Shown here: piece by piece, positions 1 through 8,093 of the stretch | Numbering within the stretch: the first letter of the stretch is position 1 | Layout: every line of letters starts with the position of its first letter | Source of the DNA: Muribaculaceae bacterium | GTDB lineage: Bacteria; Bacillota; Clostridia; Lachnospirales; Lachnospiraceae | Reading direction: 5' to 3' | DNA: 46,871 nt | NCBI GenBank assembly: GCA_023663465.1 | Contig: JAMPHJ010000001.1 | Span: forward strand, 31,336 to 78,206 | Notes under the pieces: model-generated | What the model was told of the DNA's origin: nothing | What the model saw: the letters and a program-made list of their open reading frames with translations, nothing else | The model's database searches: none | Position numbers and translations under genes: made by a program

Positions 1-1530
1 GAGCTTTTTACCAATTTTTCGCGCTTCATTGAAAAAATATGTCTGGTATATGAGGTGGATAAACAAGTTTTTAAGGAACTCTTACGGATAAGCAGAAATG
101 CTGATTATGCAAGCGTGATTAGAAAAGGAACGTTAAGAATAGTTTGTGATTATTGGAAAGCATCAAAAAAGGTTCTTGGATTTGTAGAAAAAGTAAATCA
201 AGAGTTTTCTGTTGAAGTAATAGATATAGCCTTTAATGATTTGAATACAGAAGAGAATTGTGATAAAGTTTATTTCCTTTATAAAATTGATATAAATAAT
301 TGTACTAAGGAAAATGATATTGCCAGCAGACATGTATTAAAACTATTAGAATCATTTCAGATGTATGATTGTGCGTTGCTATGGACCAACAGAATACTTG
401 AATATTGTAAAGATGGAGTAGTCATTCGGAGTCTATTTAGAATTTGCAGATTGAGAAATGATTATTCAGATGCAAAGAAATATATGGATATGCATAATAT
501 TACAGACAAGTTAGATTTCAACATACAATATGAATTGGTTTTATACTATGAGGCGCAAGGTGATGAAAGTTCCCGGAATGAGATTCTTAATGATATAAAT
601 ATGAAATATAATAATAGTATTCCGATTTCACAAACTTTATTTAAATTTTATATTAAATACGATATGCTGAATGAAGCAAGAGAAGTTGAGAACAGAATTA
701 ATCATTTAAGAAAAACGCAGAAACTTAATGAGAAGAACCAAAGAGATTTTGAAAGACATAATAGAGAAAATCAAGAGATTTTATTGAAACGCCTGGCAGA
801 TTTATTAGAGGAACAGGAGCATAATAGAAAATTGCTGGCAATTACAGATTTGATAAAAGGTTTCTCTCATGAATTAGGACAACCAATAACGAATATAAGA
901 TATGCAATACAATTATTTTATATGAAACAGGAAAAGGAACAGACAACATTGAGTTTTGAAGAAAAAAAACTTTTGGATGGGATCATTATTCAGACAAGCA
1001 GGGTGGGAAAATTATTAGATAGATTTGCGCCAATTGTATCAAGTAAAAATCAAAAGGAATATTTCAAAGTATATGATGCAATTATAACTATATTTGAAGA
1101 ATTAAGTATGAGATTGAATAATGAGAACATAGAGTATTCAGTTGTAGGAGATAAAAATGCTGTTTTATACGGAGAAGTGATACAATTTTCTCAGGTATTT
1201 TATAATTTGATTATTAATGCAATTTATGCCATTAATAAAAAAAGCGTCGAGGGAAAAATTAATGTTGCGATACAGTTTGAAGGAGGGACTTTAATTATAT
1301 ACTTTAGCGATAATGGTATTGGTATTCCAGCTGAAATTCAGAGGAAAATTTTTGAGCCATTTTATTCTACTAAAAGAAAAGAAAGTGAAGAGGGGGGAGA
1401 AGGTCTGGGACTTTATATAGTATGGAATATATTAAAAATGTTTAATGGAAAAATAAGTGTAGATCCATATTATACAGGTGGTGCAAGATTTGTTATCAAA
1501 ATAAAAATGGAGGATGAGGGAAATGTATAA
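1..1530 (+). CDS. Cytosolic sensor histidine kinase, 5' end outside the window
   Basis: The reading frame is open from base 1, with no stop before the first in-window start (GTG at 55), so the gene very probably begins upstream. Residue numbers here count from codon 55. The first 215 residues are helical and TPR-like with no membrane segment. A charged coiled coil (about 220-265) leads into the H-box GFSHELGQP with phospho-acceptor H272 (codon 868-870). The ATPase domain has an N-box around QVFYNLIINAIYAI, a G1 box DNGIGIP and a G2 box GEGLGLYIV, all intact. So this is an active-looking soluble kinase sensing an internal signal. The stop overlaps the next gene, a receiver-only regulator, its likely phosphotransfer partner. 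Base composition is strongly AT-rich compared with DNA after 2585. What the N-terminal part binds cannot be told. Confidence 0.88.
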   Translation, partial: ELFTNFSRFIEKICLVYEVDKQVFKELLRISRNADYASVIRKGTLRIVCDYWKASKKVLGFVEKVNQEFSVEVIDIAFNDLNTEENCDKVYFLYKIDINNCTKENDIASRHVLKLLESFQMYDCALLWTNRILEYCKDGVVIRSLFRICRLRNDYSDAKKYMDMHNITDKLDFNIQYELVLYYEAQGDESSRNEILNDINMKYNNSIPISQTLFKFYIKYDMLNEAREVENRINHLRKTQKLNEKNQRDFERHNRENQEILLKRLADLLEEQEHNRKLLAITDLIKGFSHELGQPITNIRYAIQLFYMKQEKEQTTLSFEEKKLLDGIIIQTSRVGKLLDRFAPIVSSKNQKEYFKVYDAIITIFEELSMRLNNENIEYSVVGDKNAVLYGEVIQFSQVFYNLIINAIYAINKKSVEGKINVAIQFEGGTLIIYFSDNGIGIPAEIQRKIFEPFYSTKRKESEEGGEGLGLYIVWNILKMFNGKISVDPYYTGGARFVIKIKMEDEGNV

Positions 1531-1945
1531 AATTTTATTAGTTGAAGACGATAGGGAAACTGCCAGTTTTGTGAAAAGCGGTTTAGAATTAGAAGGAATG
1601 GCGGTTGATACAGCAATTGATGGGCAGGATGGTCTTGAACATTTTCAGAAGAATGAATATGACCTTGTTTTATTGGATTTAGAGATGCCGCGAATGAATG
1701 GGGAAGAGCTGGTAATAAAGATAAGAAATATAAATCCATATATTGATATTATTGTTTATACAAACTATTCGCATTTTGCAGATATTAAGAAATTAGTTAA
1801 TTTAGGAATTAACGGTTATGTTAATAAAGGACCGGAAGCGGATTTGAGAGAATTAATCAATATTGTTAAAGGGAAGCTGGAACCTATGAATGAGGATGGA
1901 ATGAAGGCGCTTATAAATGGAACAGATGTAATGACAGTGGATTAG
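1523..1945 (+). CDS. Single-domain response regulator (receiver only)
   Basis: This 140-residue protein is a CheY-like receiver with no output domain. It has the acidic pair in VEDD (D9, D10), phospho-acceptor D52 in DLVLLDLEMP, a T/S position in IIVYTNY and the conserved Lys in YVNKG. About 20 extra residues follow the receiver fold. I prefer ATG 1523 because GGAGG at 1509-1513 lies 9 bases upstream; an in-frame ATG at 1514 is too close to it. The gene overlaps the end of the kinase gene by 8 bases, so the two are translationally coupled. A receiver with no output domain can act as a phosphate sink, a relay or a protein-protein switch. In Detocs defence systems such a protein (DtcB) is a phosphate buffer. 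Confidence 0.9.
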   Translation: MYKILLVEDDRETASFVKSGLELEGMAVDTAIDGQDGLEHFQKNEYDLVLLDLEMPRMNGEELVIKIRNINPYIDIIVYTNYSHFADIKKLVNLGINGYVNKGPEADLRELINIVKGKLEPMNEDGMKALINGTDVMTVD

Positions 1946-1960
1946 GCGGTGATATGGCAA

Positions 1961-2506
1961 ATGAAAAAATATTTATTAGATACAAATGCTTATTTTGCTT
2001 TATTGAAATATGTAAGTATTGATAATAATAACAAAATTATTGATAATATATTGGAAGGAGAATGTTATATTTCTAAAGTTACACAAATAGAAATTATTTC
2101 TGTAATTGGCAAGTATGCGAGAGGGGCTAGTGGCGGAATACAGGTATGTAATCGAATTCATGAGGACACGGGAGTGATATGTGGAAGGCAATTTATTACA
2201 CCTAAGCAGAAAAAATGGAGTCAGGCAAAACTAAAAGAATGGTTAAAACTTGAAAAGGAGGTATCAAGTGGAAGTAATTGTTTATTTAATGTTAAAGTGC
2301 TGGATATTAATTCTGAGGTTATAGCAGAAGCAGAAAATTTTATTCAACATGCGCTGATATACAATTTTAAATCTATGGACGCAGTAATATTAGGAACTGC
2401 AAAAGCAAATTCCTCGGATACTGAGATCATGGTAGTGGTGACAGCAGATAAGGCTTTGAAAGCTGGAATGGATAAAATAAATTATCCTCATATATCTATT
2501 GCATAG
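1961..2506 (+). CDS. PIN-domain nuclease (VapC-like fold)
   Basis: This 181-residue protein starts with the PIN signature MKKYLLDTN. Candidate metal-binding acidic residues are D7, E44 (VTQIE), D140 (SMDAVILGTA) and D163 (VTADKAL), so the active site looks complete. PIN domains are Mg/Mn-dependent ribonucleases. I prefer ATG 1961, with AGGCGG at 1944-1949, over GTG 1949, which overlaps that site. The gene starts 15 bases after the receiver gene and clearly shares its operon. No small antitoxin gene (VapB type) sits beside it. The context therefore suggests an effector controlled by the kinase and receiver rather than a classical VapBC pair. That role is inference. It is also longer than many VapC toxins (about 130-140 residues), with an insert at about 60-110. 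Confidence 0.85.
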   Translation: MKKYLLDTNAYFALLKYVSIDNNNKIIDNILEGECYISKVTQIEIISVIGKYARGASGGIQVCNRIHEDTGVICGRQFITPKQKKWSQAKLKEWLKLEKEVSSGSNCLFNVKVLDINSEVIAEAENFIQHALIYNFKSMDAVILGTAKANSSDTEIMVVVTADKALKAGMDKINYPHISIA

Positions 2507-2584
2507 AAGAATAGAAGCTGAAATCCCACATAAACCCCGCCCCCCTCGCATAAGCTTTATAGAGAACATTCGTGTAGGCATTGC

Positions 2585-3112
2585 ATGGCACAGGTTTTTG
2601 CACATTTTTCCAATATTGTGATTCCGGTCATTATCTTTTATATTGTGGCGTATGGGCTGGCGACCAAGACAAATGTGTACGAGGATTTCATCAAGGGCGC
2701 CAAGGACGGTTTTCATACGGTGGTACAGATTATGCCAACCTTAATCGGACTGATGGTCGCAGTGGGCGTACTGCGGGCGTCGGGATTTCTGGATTTTCTT
2801 GGGGATATGCTGTCCGGCGTGGCGGGGCGGTTTGGATTTTCTTCCGAGCTGATACCGCTTATTCTTGTCAAAATGTTTTCTTCTTCCGCCGCAACGGGGC
2901 TGGTGCTGGATATCTTCAAAAATCACGGCCCGGATTCCCCTCTTGGCATCACGACTTCTATCATGATGAGCTGTACGGAAACGGTTTTTTATACGATGTC
3001 CGTTTATTATATGGCGGCGAAAGTAACGAAGACGAGATATACGCTGGCGGGAGCGGTGCTTGCGACGGCAGCCGGAGTCGCTGCCAGCATTTTTCTGGCG
3101 GGAATGATGTAA
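2585..3112 (+). CDS. spmB: Spore maturation protein B
   Basis: This 175-residue membrane protein with a nucleoside-recognition (Gate) domain matches SpmB in length and features: a hydrophobic N-terminus, the conserved stretch MPTLIGLMVAVGVLRASG, and SSAATGLVLDI followed by SCTETVFYTMSVYYMAAK. SpmA and SpmB are needed for spore core dehydration in Bacillus and are normally adjacent. Here no spmA is visible: immediately upstream is AT-rich DNA with the PIN gene, and the 78-base gap contains an odd C-rich run (2535-2545). The ATG at 2585 has no good ribosome binding site, only TAGGC nearby. The upstream part of the operon seems to have been replaced or displaced, which may have removed the original translation signal. 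The identity is secure; whether it is expressed is uncertain. Confidence 0.88.
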   Translation: MAQVFAHFSNIVIPVIIFYIVAYGLATKTNVYEDFIKGAKDGFHTVVQIMPTLIGLMVAVGVLRASGFLDFLGDMLSGVAGRFGFSSELIPLILVKMFSSSAATGLVLDIFKNHGPDSPLGITTSIMMSCTETVFYTMSVYYMAAKVTKTRYTLAGAVLATAAGVAASIFLAGMM

Positions 3113-3341
3113 AATCTTTCCGCCATAGATTTTGTCCATTTCTGGCAATATCAAATCTCTGACAATATTTTCACAATGTTTTCCTGGTGTTTCTAAAATG
3201 TCCATAACATATCCGGCGTATTCCGTCCGGGGTTTCCTGAGAAATCGACATAAATTTAATATTTTTTTAACATCCAATCTATTCCGGGAATGGGCGACAT
3301 ATGATAAAATGAGCGTTAGTGAGGAAAGCATGCTTGCATGT

Positions 3342-3384
3342 TTGACGAACGGCGAATGCTGATCATAAATCGCAGATTTATGAT
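3342..3384 (+). promoter_or_regulatory. Candidate promoter with overlapping palindromic operator, upstream of the ABC/FtsX operon
   Basis: In the 321-base gap between spmB and the ABC gene, TTGACG (3342-3347) is followed 17 bases later by ATAAAT (3365-3370). A perfect palindrome, ATCATAAATC-GCA-GATTTATGAT (3362-3384), covers this -10 box and the likely start of transcription, as a repressor operator would. A second AT-rich -10-like string TATGATAAAAT occurs twice, at 3300 and 3379. The rest of the gap shows no gene. Which regulator binds is unknown; the MarR gene at 9893 is the nearest candidate in the window. Confidence 0.4.
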
Positions 3385-3433
3385 AAAATAAGCAATATCA
3401 CAGGCAGCCGCCCTGGCATGGAGGGTCAGATTT

Positions 3434-4138
3434 ATGGGTTCATTCGTAGAATTTAAAAATGTCAGTAAAACCTATCATATGGGGGAAGTGGACATTCAGG
3501 CGTTGAAAGATGTAAATTTCACAATAGAAAAAGGAGAATTCTGTGTCATCGTGGGCGCTTCCGGCGCCGGGAAAACGACGATTCTGAATATTCTGGGCGG
3601 CATGGACAGCCTTTCAGAAGGACAGGCGCTCCTGGACGGCGTGGATATTTCAGCCTATAACAGTAAGAAACTGACCGCATACAGGCGGTTTGAAATTGGT
3701 TTTGTTTTTCAGTTTTATAATCTGGTGCAGAATCTGACCGCCCTGGAAAATGTGGAGCTGGCGGCGCAGATTTGCAAGGAGCCGCTGGATGCAAGGACGG
3801 TTCTGGAAATGGTCGGGTTAAAAGAACGCGCCAATAATTTCCCGGCGCAGTTATCCGGCGGGGAGCAGCAGAGGGTGGCGATTGCAAGGGCATTGGCGAA
3901 GAACCCGAAACTGCTGCTTTGCGACGAACCTACCGGCGCGCTGGATTATAATACCGGAAAAGCGGTTCTGAAGCTGCTGCAGGATACCTGCAGGCGGGAA
4001 GGCATGACGGTAGTGGTCATTACCCACAATCAGGCGTTAACCGCGATGGCGGATAGGATTATTACGGTGAAAAGCGGTACGGTTCGGAAGATGGAGCTGA
4101 ATGAGCATATCGTACCGGTGGAAGAAATAGAGTGGTAA
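3434..4138 (+). CDS. ABC transporter ATPase, LolD/MacB type
   Basis: This 234-residue nucleotide-binding subunit has Walker [13 protein letters not shown], a Q-loop in FVFQFYNL, the signature [15 protein letters not shown] and Walker [13 protein letters not shown]. The family energises FtsX-like permeases that export or sense lipids, peptides or antibiotics rather than import solutes. A good ribosome binding site (GGAGGG, 3420-3425) lies 8 bases before ATG 3434. The permease gene starts 78 bases after its stop, so the two form one exporter operon. The cargo cannot be deduced. Confidence 0.93.
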   Translation: MGSFVEFKNVSKTYHMGEVDIQALKDVNFTIEKGEFCVIVGASGAGKTTILNILGGMDSLSEGQALLDGVDISAYNSKKLTAYRRFEIGFVFQFYNLVQNLTALENVELAAQICKEPLDARTVLEMVGLKERANNFPAQLSGGEQQRVAIARALAKNPKLLLCDEPTGALDYNTGKAVLKLLQDTCRREGMTVVVITHNQALTAMADRIITVKSGTVRKMELNEHIVPVEEIEW

Positions 4139-4216
4139 TTGTAAAGAAATAAGATGGCAGCGATGAAGAGCCAGAGTGATAATGACAGCGGGATAGTTTG
4201 TATAGGAGTGGAATAC

Positions 4217-7200
4217 ATGGGCAGTGCGATTGTGAAAACGACAATTAGGGAAATCAAGGGAAGCGTCGGACGTTATCTGGCGATTCTGGCAATCGTCATG
4301 CTCGGAGTGGGTCTTTTCGCGGGGCTGACCATCACGAAACCGGCAATGATTGCGACGGAAAACAACTATCTCAGGGAACAGAATTTTTTCGATTTCCAGC
4401 TATTGTCCACTGTCGGTTTTACGCAGGAAGATGTGGAAGAGCTGACGGCGATGGAAGGAATCGCGGACGCGGAAGGAACGATTTCTGTGGACGCGCTCTG
4501 CACGGTGGATGATGCAAGCGAGGCAGTCTATAAGGTTTTTTCTGTGCCAAAGCAGATTAACCGGTTGGTCGTCACGGCGGGAAGACTGCCGGAAACCGTA
4601 GACGAATGCGTCATAGACGCCGGGCAGTATGGGGAGGACGCGATAGGTTCCCAAGTGGTGATTACCGATACGAATGCGGAAGATACGCTGGAAATGTTTG
4701 CAAACCGCACCTATACCGTGGTCGGGATTGTGCAGTCCCCTTCCTATATTAATTTTGAAAGAGGAACCGCATCCATCGGGGATGGGAAAATAGCCGCCTT
4801 TCTTTGCATACAGGAAGAAGCTTTTGACTGCGATTATCTGACGGGAATCTATCTGACGGCGAATGAGCGTTACGACGTATATTCGGACGAGTATGAGGAT
4901 TACATAGAGTCGATGCAGGATGGCATGGAGGAAAAGGCGGAGGAGCTTGCATGGGCAAGGTATGACAGACTTCTTAGCGATGCGCAGGAGGAAATCGAAG
5001 AGGCGCAGGGCGAGCTGGATGAGAAGAAGGCGGAAGCGGAGGAAGAACTGGCAAAAGCCGCTAGGGAAATCGAGGATGGCGAGCAGGATTTAAGAGACGG
5101 CGAACAAGAGCTTATCGACGGGGAAAAAGAAATTGCCGATTACGAGAAAGAACTGGCGGACGGCGCAGAGAAAATCCGGGACGGCGAGCGGGAAATCCCG
5201 GACAAAGAGAAAGAAATCGCCGATGCGGATAAGGAAATTGCCCTGCACGAATGGGAAATTTTCTCGGGCGAACAGGAAATCGGTCAGGGCTGGTATCTGC
5301 TGGAACAGGCAAAAGATACGCTGCGTGAAAAAGAAAACGAATTATTGGCGGCGGAAGAGGAGTTACGGCAGGGCGAAAAAGAAATAACGAAAAACCAAAC
5401 AGAATTGGACGAAAAAGAGGCTGAGCTAAACGCGCAGGAAGCGATGCTGAATGAGAAGGAAGCGGAGCTAAGCGCGCAAGAGGCGGAATTAAATGCAAAA
5501 GAAGCGGAATTGAATGCGAAAGAAGAGGAATTAAACGCACAGGAAACAGCGCTTGCCTTACAGGAGGCGGCGCTGGAAGAGGAAAGCCGGAAACTGGAAG
5601 AAGCGGAAGCAGCGCTTCTTGCCATGAAGAATGAGATATCCCCGGAAAATTATGAGCAGGAGATGGCCAAAATCCAACAGGCAAAGGCACAGCTGCAGGC
5701 AGGAAAAGAGCAGCTGCAGGAAGGAAAAGCACAGATACAGGAAGGAAAGGCACAGATACAGGCAGGGAAAGCGCAATTGCAGGAGGGAAAAGCTCAGATA
5801 CAGGCAGGGAAAGCGCAATTACAGGAAGGGAAAGCGCAGATACAAGCAGGGAAAGCGCAGATACAGGCGGGAAAAGAACAGCTACAGGCGGCGCTTGCCC
5901 AGTTACAGGATGGGAAAAATCAGATACAGGCAGGAAAAGCGCAGTTACAGGCGGGAAAAGAAGAAATCGCCGTGCAGGAAACCTTGTTAAAAAATAGCGA
6001 GTCCCAACTGGCGTCCGGCAAATCGGAAGTGACGAAGGCGAGAAAAGAACTGGAAGAGGGAAAGGCAAAGTTAGAGGATGGTAAAAAGGAACTTGCCGAT
6101 TCCAAAGAAGAGCTTGCCAAAGCTGAAAAAGAGCTTGCCGATGCAAGACAGGAATTGGAAGACGGCAAGATTGAAATCGAGGACGGCAGGGTAGAGCTTG
6201 CCGATGCCAGAAAGGAATACGAAGAAGCCAGGGCAGAGTTTGATGAGGAAGTGGCGGACGCCCAGAAGAAAATTGACGACGCCAGGGAAGAACTAGAAGA
6301 GCTGGAAGAACCGGACCAATATGTACTGACTAGAAATTCCAATATCGGCTATGCCTGTTATGACAGTGACGCTAGCATCATAGCGGCGATTGCCAATATT
6401 TTTCCCGCCTTTTTCTTCCTGGTGGCGGCATTAATCTGTATGACGACGATGAACCGTATGGTAGAGGAGCAGAGGACGCAGATAGGCGTGCTGAAAGCGA
6501 TGGGTTATGGGAACGGCGCGATTATGGGTAAGTTTTTATTTTATGCCGGCAGCGCGGCATTTGTTGGTGCAGTCGCAGGCTGCGTTGGCGGAACCTGGCT
6601 TTTCCCCAAAGTAATCTGGGAGGGCTATTCCATTATGTATAACATGGGCGGGATAGAATATGTGTTTGATTTCCGTATCGCACTGTTATCCATTGCGGCT
6701 GCACTGTTATGCTCTATGGGCGCTGCGTATTTCTCATGCCGTTATGAATTATACAGCGTGCCCGCCAGTCTGATTCGTCCGAAAGCGCCGAAGAGCGGCA
6801 AGCGGATTTTTCTGGAAAAAATAACCTTTCTCTGGAGCCGGATGAAATTTCTGCACAAGGTATCTGCGCGGAACATCATCCGCTATAAGAAGCGGTTCTT
6901 CATGATGATACTTGGCATCAGCGGCTGTACGGCGCTTCTGTTAACCGGATTCGGCATCAAGGATTCCGTGACGAATGTCGCCGATATGCAGTATGATGAG
7001 ATACAGATATATGACATTGGCGTCACTTTTTCAGACGCCCAGACCGATGCGGATATGGAGAAGCTGGCGGAAGAGAGCAAGGAAATGCTGGCGGAGATAT
7101 CCTATCAGCATGAAGAATCGGTGGATATGGATTTCGGAGGCAAGACCAAATCTGTCTATCTGGAAATCCCTCAGGACGCTGAAATGATGAGTATCTTTCT

Positions 7201-7975
7201 CAACTTACATACGGAATCGGGAGCGGCAATCGCATATCCGCAGGAAGGGGAGGCGGTGTTGACGGCAAAGATTGCGGAAGATATGGGAATTAAAGTTGGC
7301 GATACCGTGATATTACGCGATAACGAGATGAATCAGCTGACGGTTGAGGTAACTGCCCTTTGTGAGAATTTCGTCTATAATTATATCTATCTGAATCGGG
7401 AAACTTACGAGAATCAGATAGGCGTGGAGCCGGAATATAAGAGCGCCTATGTTAATGTCGGGGAAGGTGTAGACGTCCACGAGGCGGGAGCAGCCCTTGC
7501 CGATAACAAAAGCGTCCTTGCCATTTCCGTGACGGCGGATATGCGCGCAAGGATTGCGAATATGATGGAAAGCATGGACTATATCGTGCTGCTGATTATC
7601 GCCTGTGCGGGCAGTCTCGCTTTTATCGTGCTCTATAATCTGACCAATATCAATATTACCGAACGTATCCGCGAGATAGCGACCATTAAAGTACTGGGCT
7701 TCTACGCCAAAGAAACGGCGGACTACGTTTTCCGGGAAAACATGGTACTGACCGCATTGGGCGCCGTCGTCGGGCTGCTGCTTGGCAAGTGGCTGCACTG
7801 GCTTGTAATGTATTATGTCAGGATTGATATGCTGTCTTTTAAGACGCTTGTCCGCCCCATCAGCTATCTATGGAGCCTGCTTCTGACCTTCTGCTTCGCC
7901 GTATTCGTGGATATCGCGATGTACCGGAAGCTGGAAAAAATTAATATGGCGGAGTCGCTGAAGTCGATTGAGTAA
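4217..7975 (+). CDS. FtsX-like ABC permease with giant extracytoplasmic coiled coil
   Basis: This 1252-residue permease pairs with the preceding ATPase. I chose ATG 4217 because AGGAG lies 8 bases upstream and the hydrophobic segment YLAILAIVMLGVGLFAGL then follows at about residue 15; the in-frame ATG 4154 adds 21 polar residues. Order: TM1, a MacB-like periplasmic part (about 45-245), a coiled coil of about 450 residues (250-698), a first FtsX domain with three TMs (about 720-850), a second N-terminal TM (about 890), another extracytoplasmic part and a last FtsX domain (about 1118-1245). This is the two-half single-chain layout. The coiled coil includes 13 consecutive heptads of the type GKAQ(I/L)Q(E/A). 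It may form a stalk outside the membrane, as in MacB-like or cell-wall-linked FtsX systems. The transported substrate is unknown. Confidence 0.9.
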   Translation: MGSAIVKTTIREIKGSVGRYLAILAIVMLGVGLFAGLTITKPAMIATENNYLREQNFFDFQLLSTVGFTQEDVEELTAMEGIADAEGTISVDALCTVDDASEAVYKVFSVPKQINRLVVTAGRLPETVDECVIDAGQYGEDAIGSQVVITDTNAEDTLEMFANRTYTVVGIVQSPSYINFERGTASIGDGKIAAFLCIQEEAFDCDYLTGIYLTANERYDVYSDEYEDYIESMQDGMEEKAEELAWARYDRLLSDAQEEIEEAQGELDEKKAEAEEELAKAAREIEDGEQDLRDGEQELIDGEKEIADYEKELADGAEKIRDGEREIPDKEKEIADADKEIALHEWEIFSGEQEIGQGWYLLEQAKDTLREKENELLAAEEELRQGEKEITKNQTELDEKEAELNAQEAMLNEKEAELSAQEAELNAKEAELNAKEEELNAQETALALQEAALEEESRKLEEAEAALLAMKNEISPENYEQEMAKIQQAKAQLQAGKEQLQEGKAQIQEGKAQIQAGKAQLQEGKAQIQAGKAQLQEGKAQIQAGKAQIQAGKEQLQAALAQLQDGKNQIQAGKAQLQAGKEEIAVQETLLKNSESQLASGKSEVTKARKELEEGKAKLEDGKKELADSKEELAKAEKELADARQELEDGKIEIEDGRVELADARKEYEEARAEFDEEVADAQKKIDDAREELEELEEPDQYVLTRNSNIGYACYDSDASIIAAIANIFPAFFFLVAALICMTTMNRMVEEQRTQIGVLKAMGYGNGAIMGKFLFYAGSAAFVGAVAGCVGGTWLFPKVIWEGYSIMYNMGGIEYVFDFRIALLSIAAALLCSMGAAYFSCRYELYSVPASLIRPKAPKSGKRIFLEKITFLWSRMKFLHKVSARNIIRYKKRFFMMILGISGCTALLLTGFGIKDSVTNVADMQYDEIQIYDIGVTFSDAQTDADMEKLAEESKEMLAEISYQHEESVDMDFGGKTKSVYLEIPQDAEMMSIFLNLHTESGAAIAYPQEGEAVLTAKIAEDMGIKVGDTVILRDNEMNQLTVEVTALCENFVYNYIYLNRETYENQIGVEPEYKSAYVNVGEGVDVHEAGAALADNKSVLAISVTADMRARIANMMESMDYIVLLIIACAGSLAFIVLYNLTNINITERIREIATIKVLGFYAKETADYVFRENMVLTALGAVVGLLLGKWLHWLVMYYVRIDMLSFKTLVRPISYLWSLLLTFCFAVFVDIAMYRKLEKINMAESLKSIE
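5684..5956 (+). repeat. In-frame 21-bp tandem repeats coding for heptads in the FtsX-like permease
   Basis: Thirteen back-to-back 21-base units encode the heptad KAQ(I/L)Q(A/E)G with small variations such as KEQLQAG, LAQLQDG and KNQIQAG. Neighbouring stretches are a looser form of the same pattern: NAQEAEL-like units before, and DGKKEL/DAREEL-like units after. Near-identity at the DNA level suggests recent expansion by unequal exchange or slippage, so the number of units may vary between strains. Confidence 0.85.
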
Positions 7976-8023
7976 GCGGTGTAGAAAAAATACTTATAAA
8001 GTGTAAAAAGATTACACAATCTG

Positions 8024-8051
8024 TTGCAGCGTTAATAAAAAACGGTATAAT
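8024..8051 (+). promoter_or_regulatory. Sigma-70-type promoter of the AAA15 ATPase operon
   Basis: TTGCAG (8024-8029) and a consensus TATAAT (8046-8051) are spaced by 16 bases. This lies in the short gap after the FtsX gene, 42 bases before the ATPase start. It makes the ATPase pair its own transcription unit. Confidence 0.65.
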
Positions 8052-8093
8052 AATTAAGAAGAATGGTTATTGTTAAGTATGGAGGAAAATAGA

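Noticed and set aside
1961..2506. Classical VapBC toxin-antitoxin pair
   Set aside because: No VapB-like gene lies directly upstream or downstream; the neighbours are a receiver protein and spmB.
5112..6146. Long minus-strand ORF inside the FtsX-like gene (proline and leucine rich) and similar shadows on both strands
   Set aside because: They are by-products of the repetitive, biased codons of the coiled coil and show no ribosome binding site or domain.
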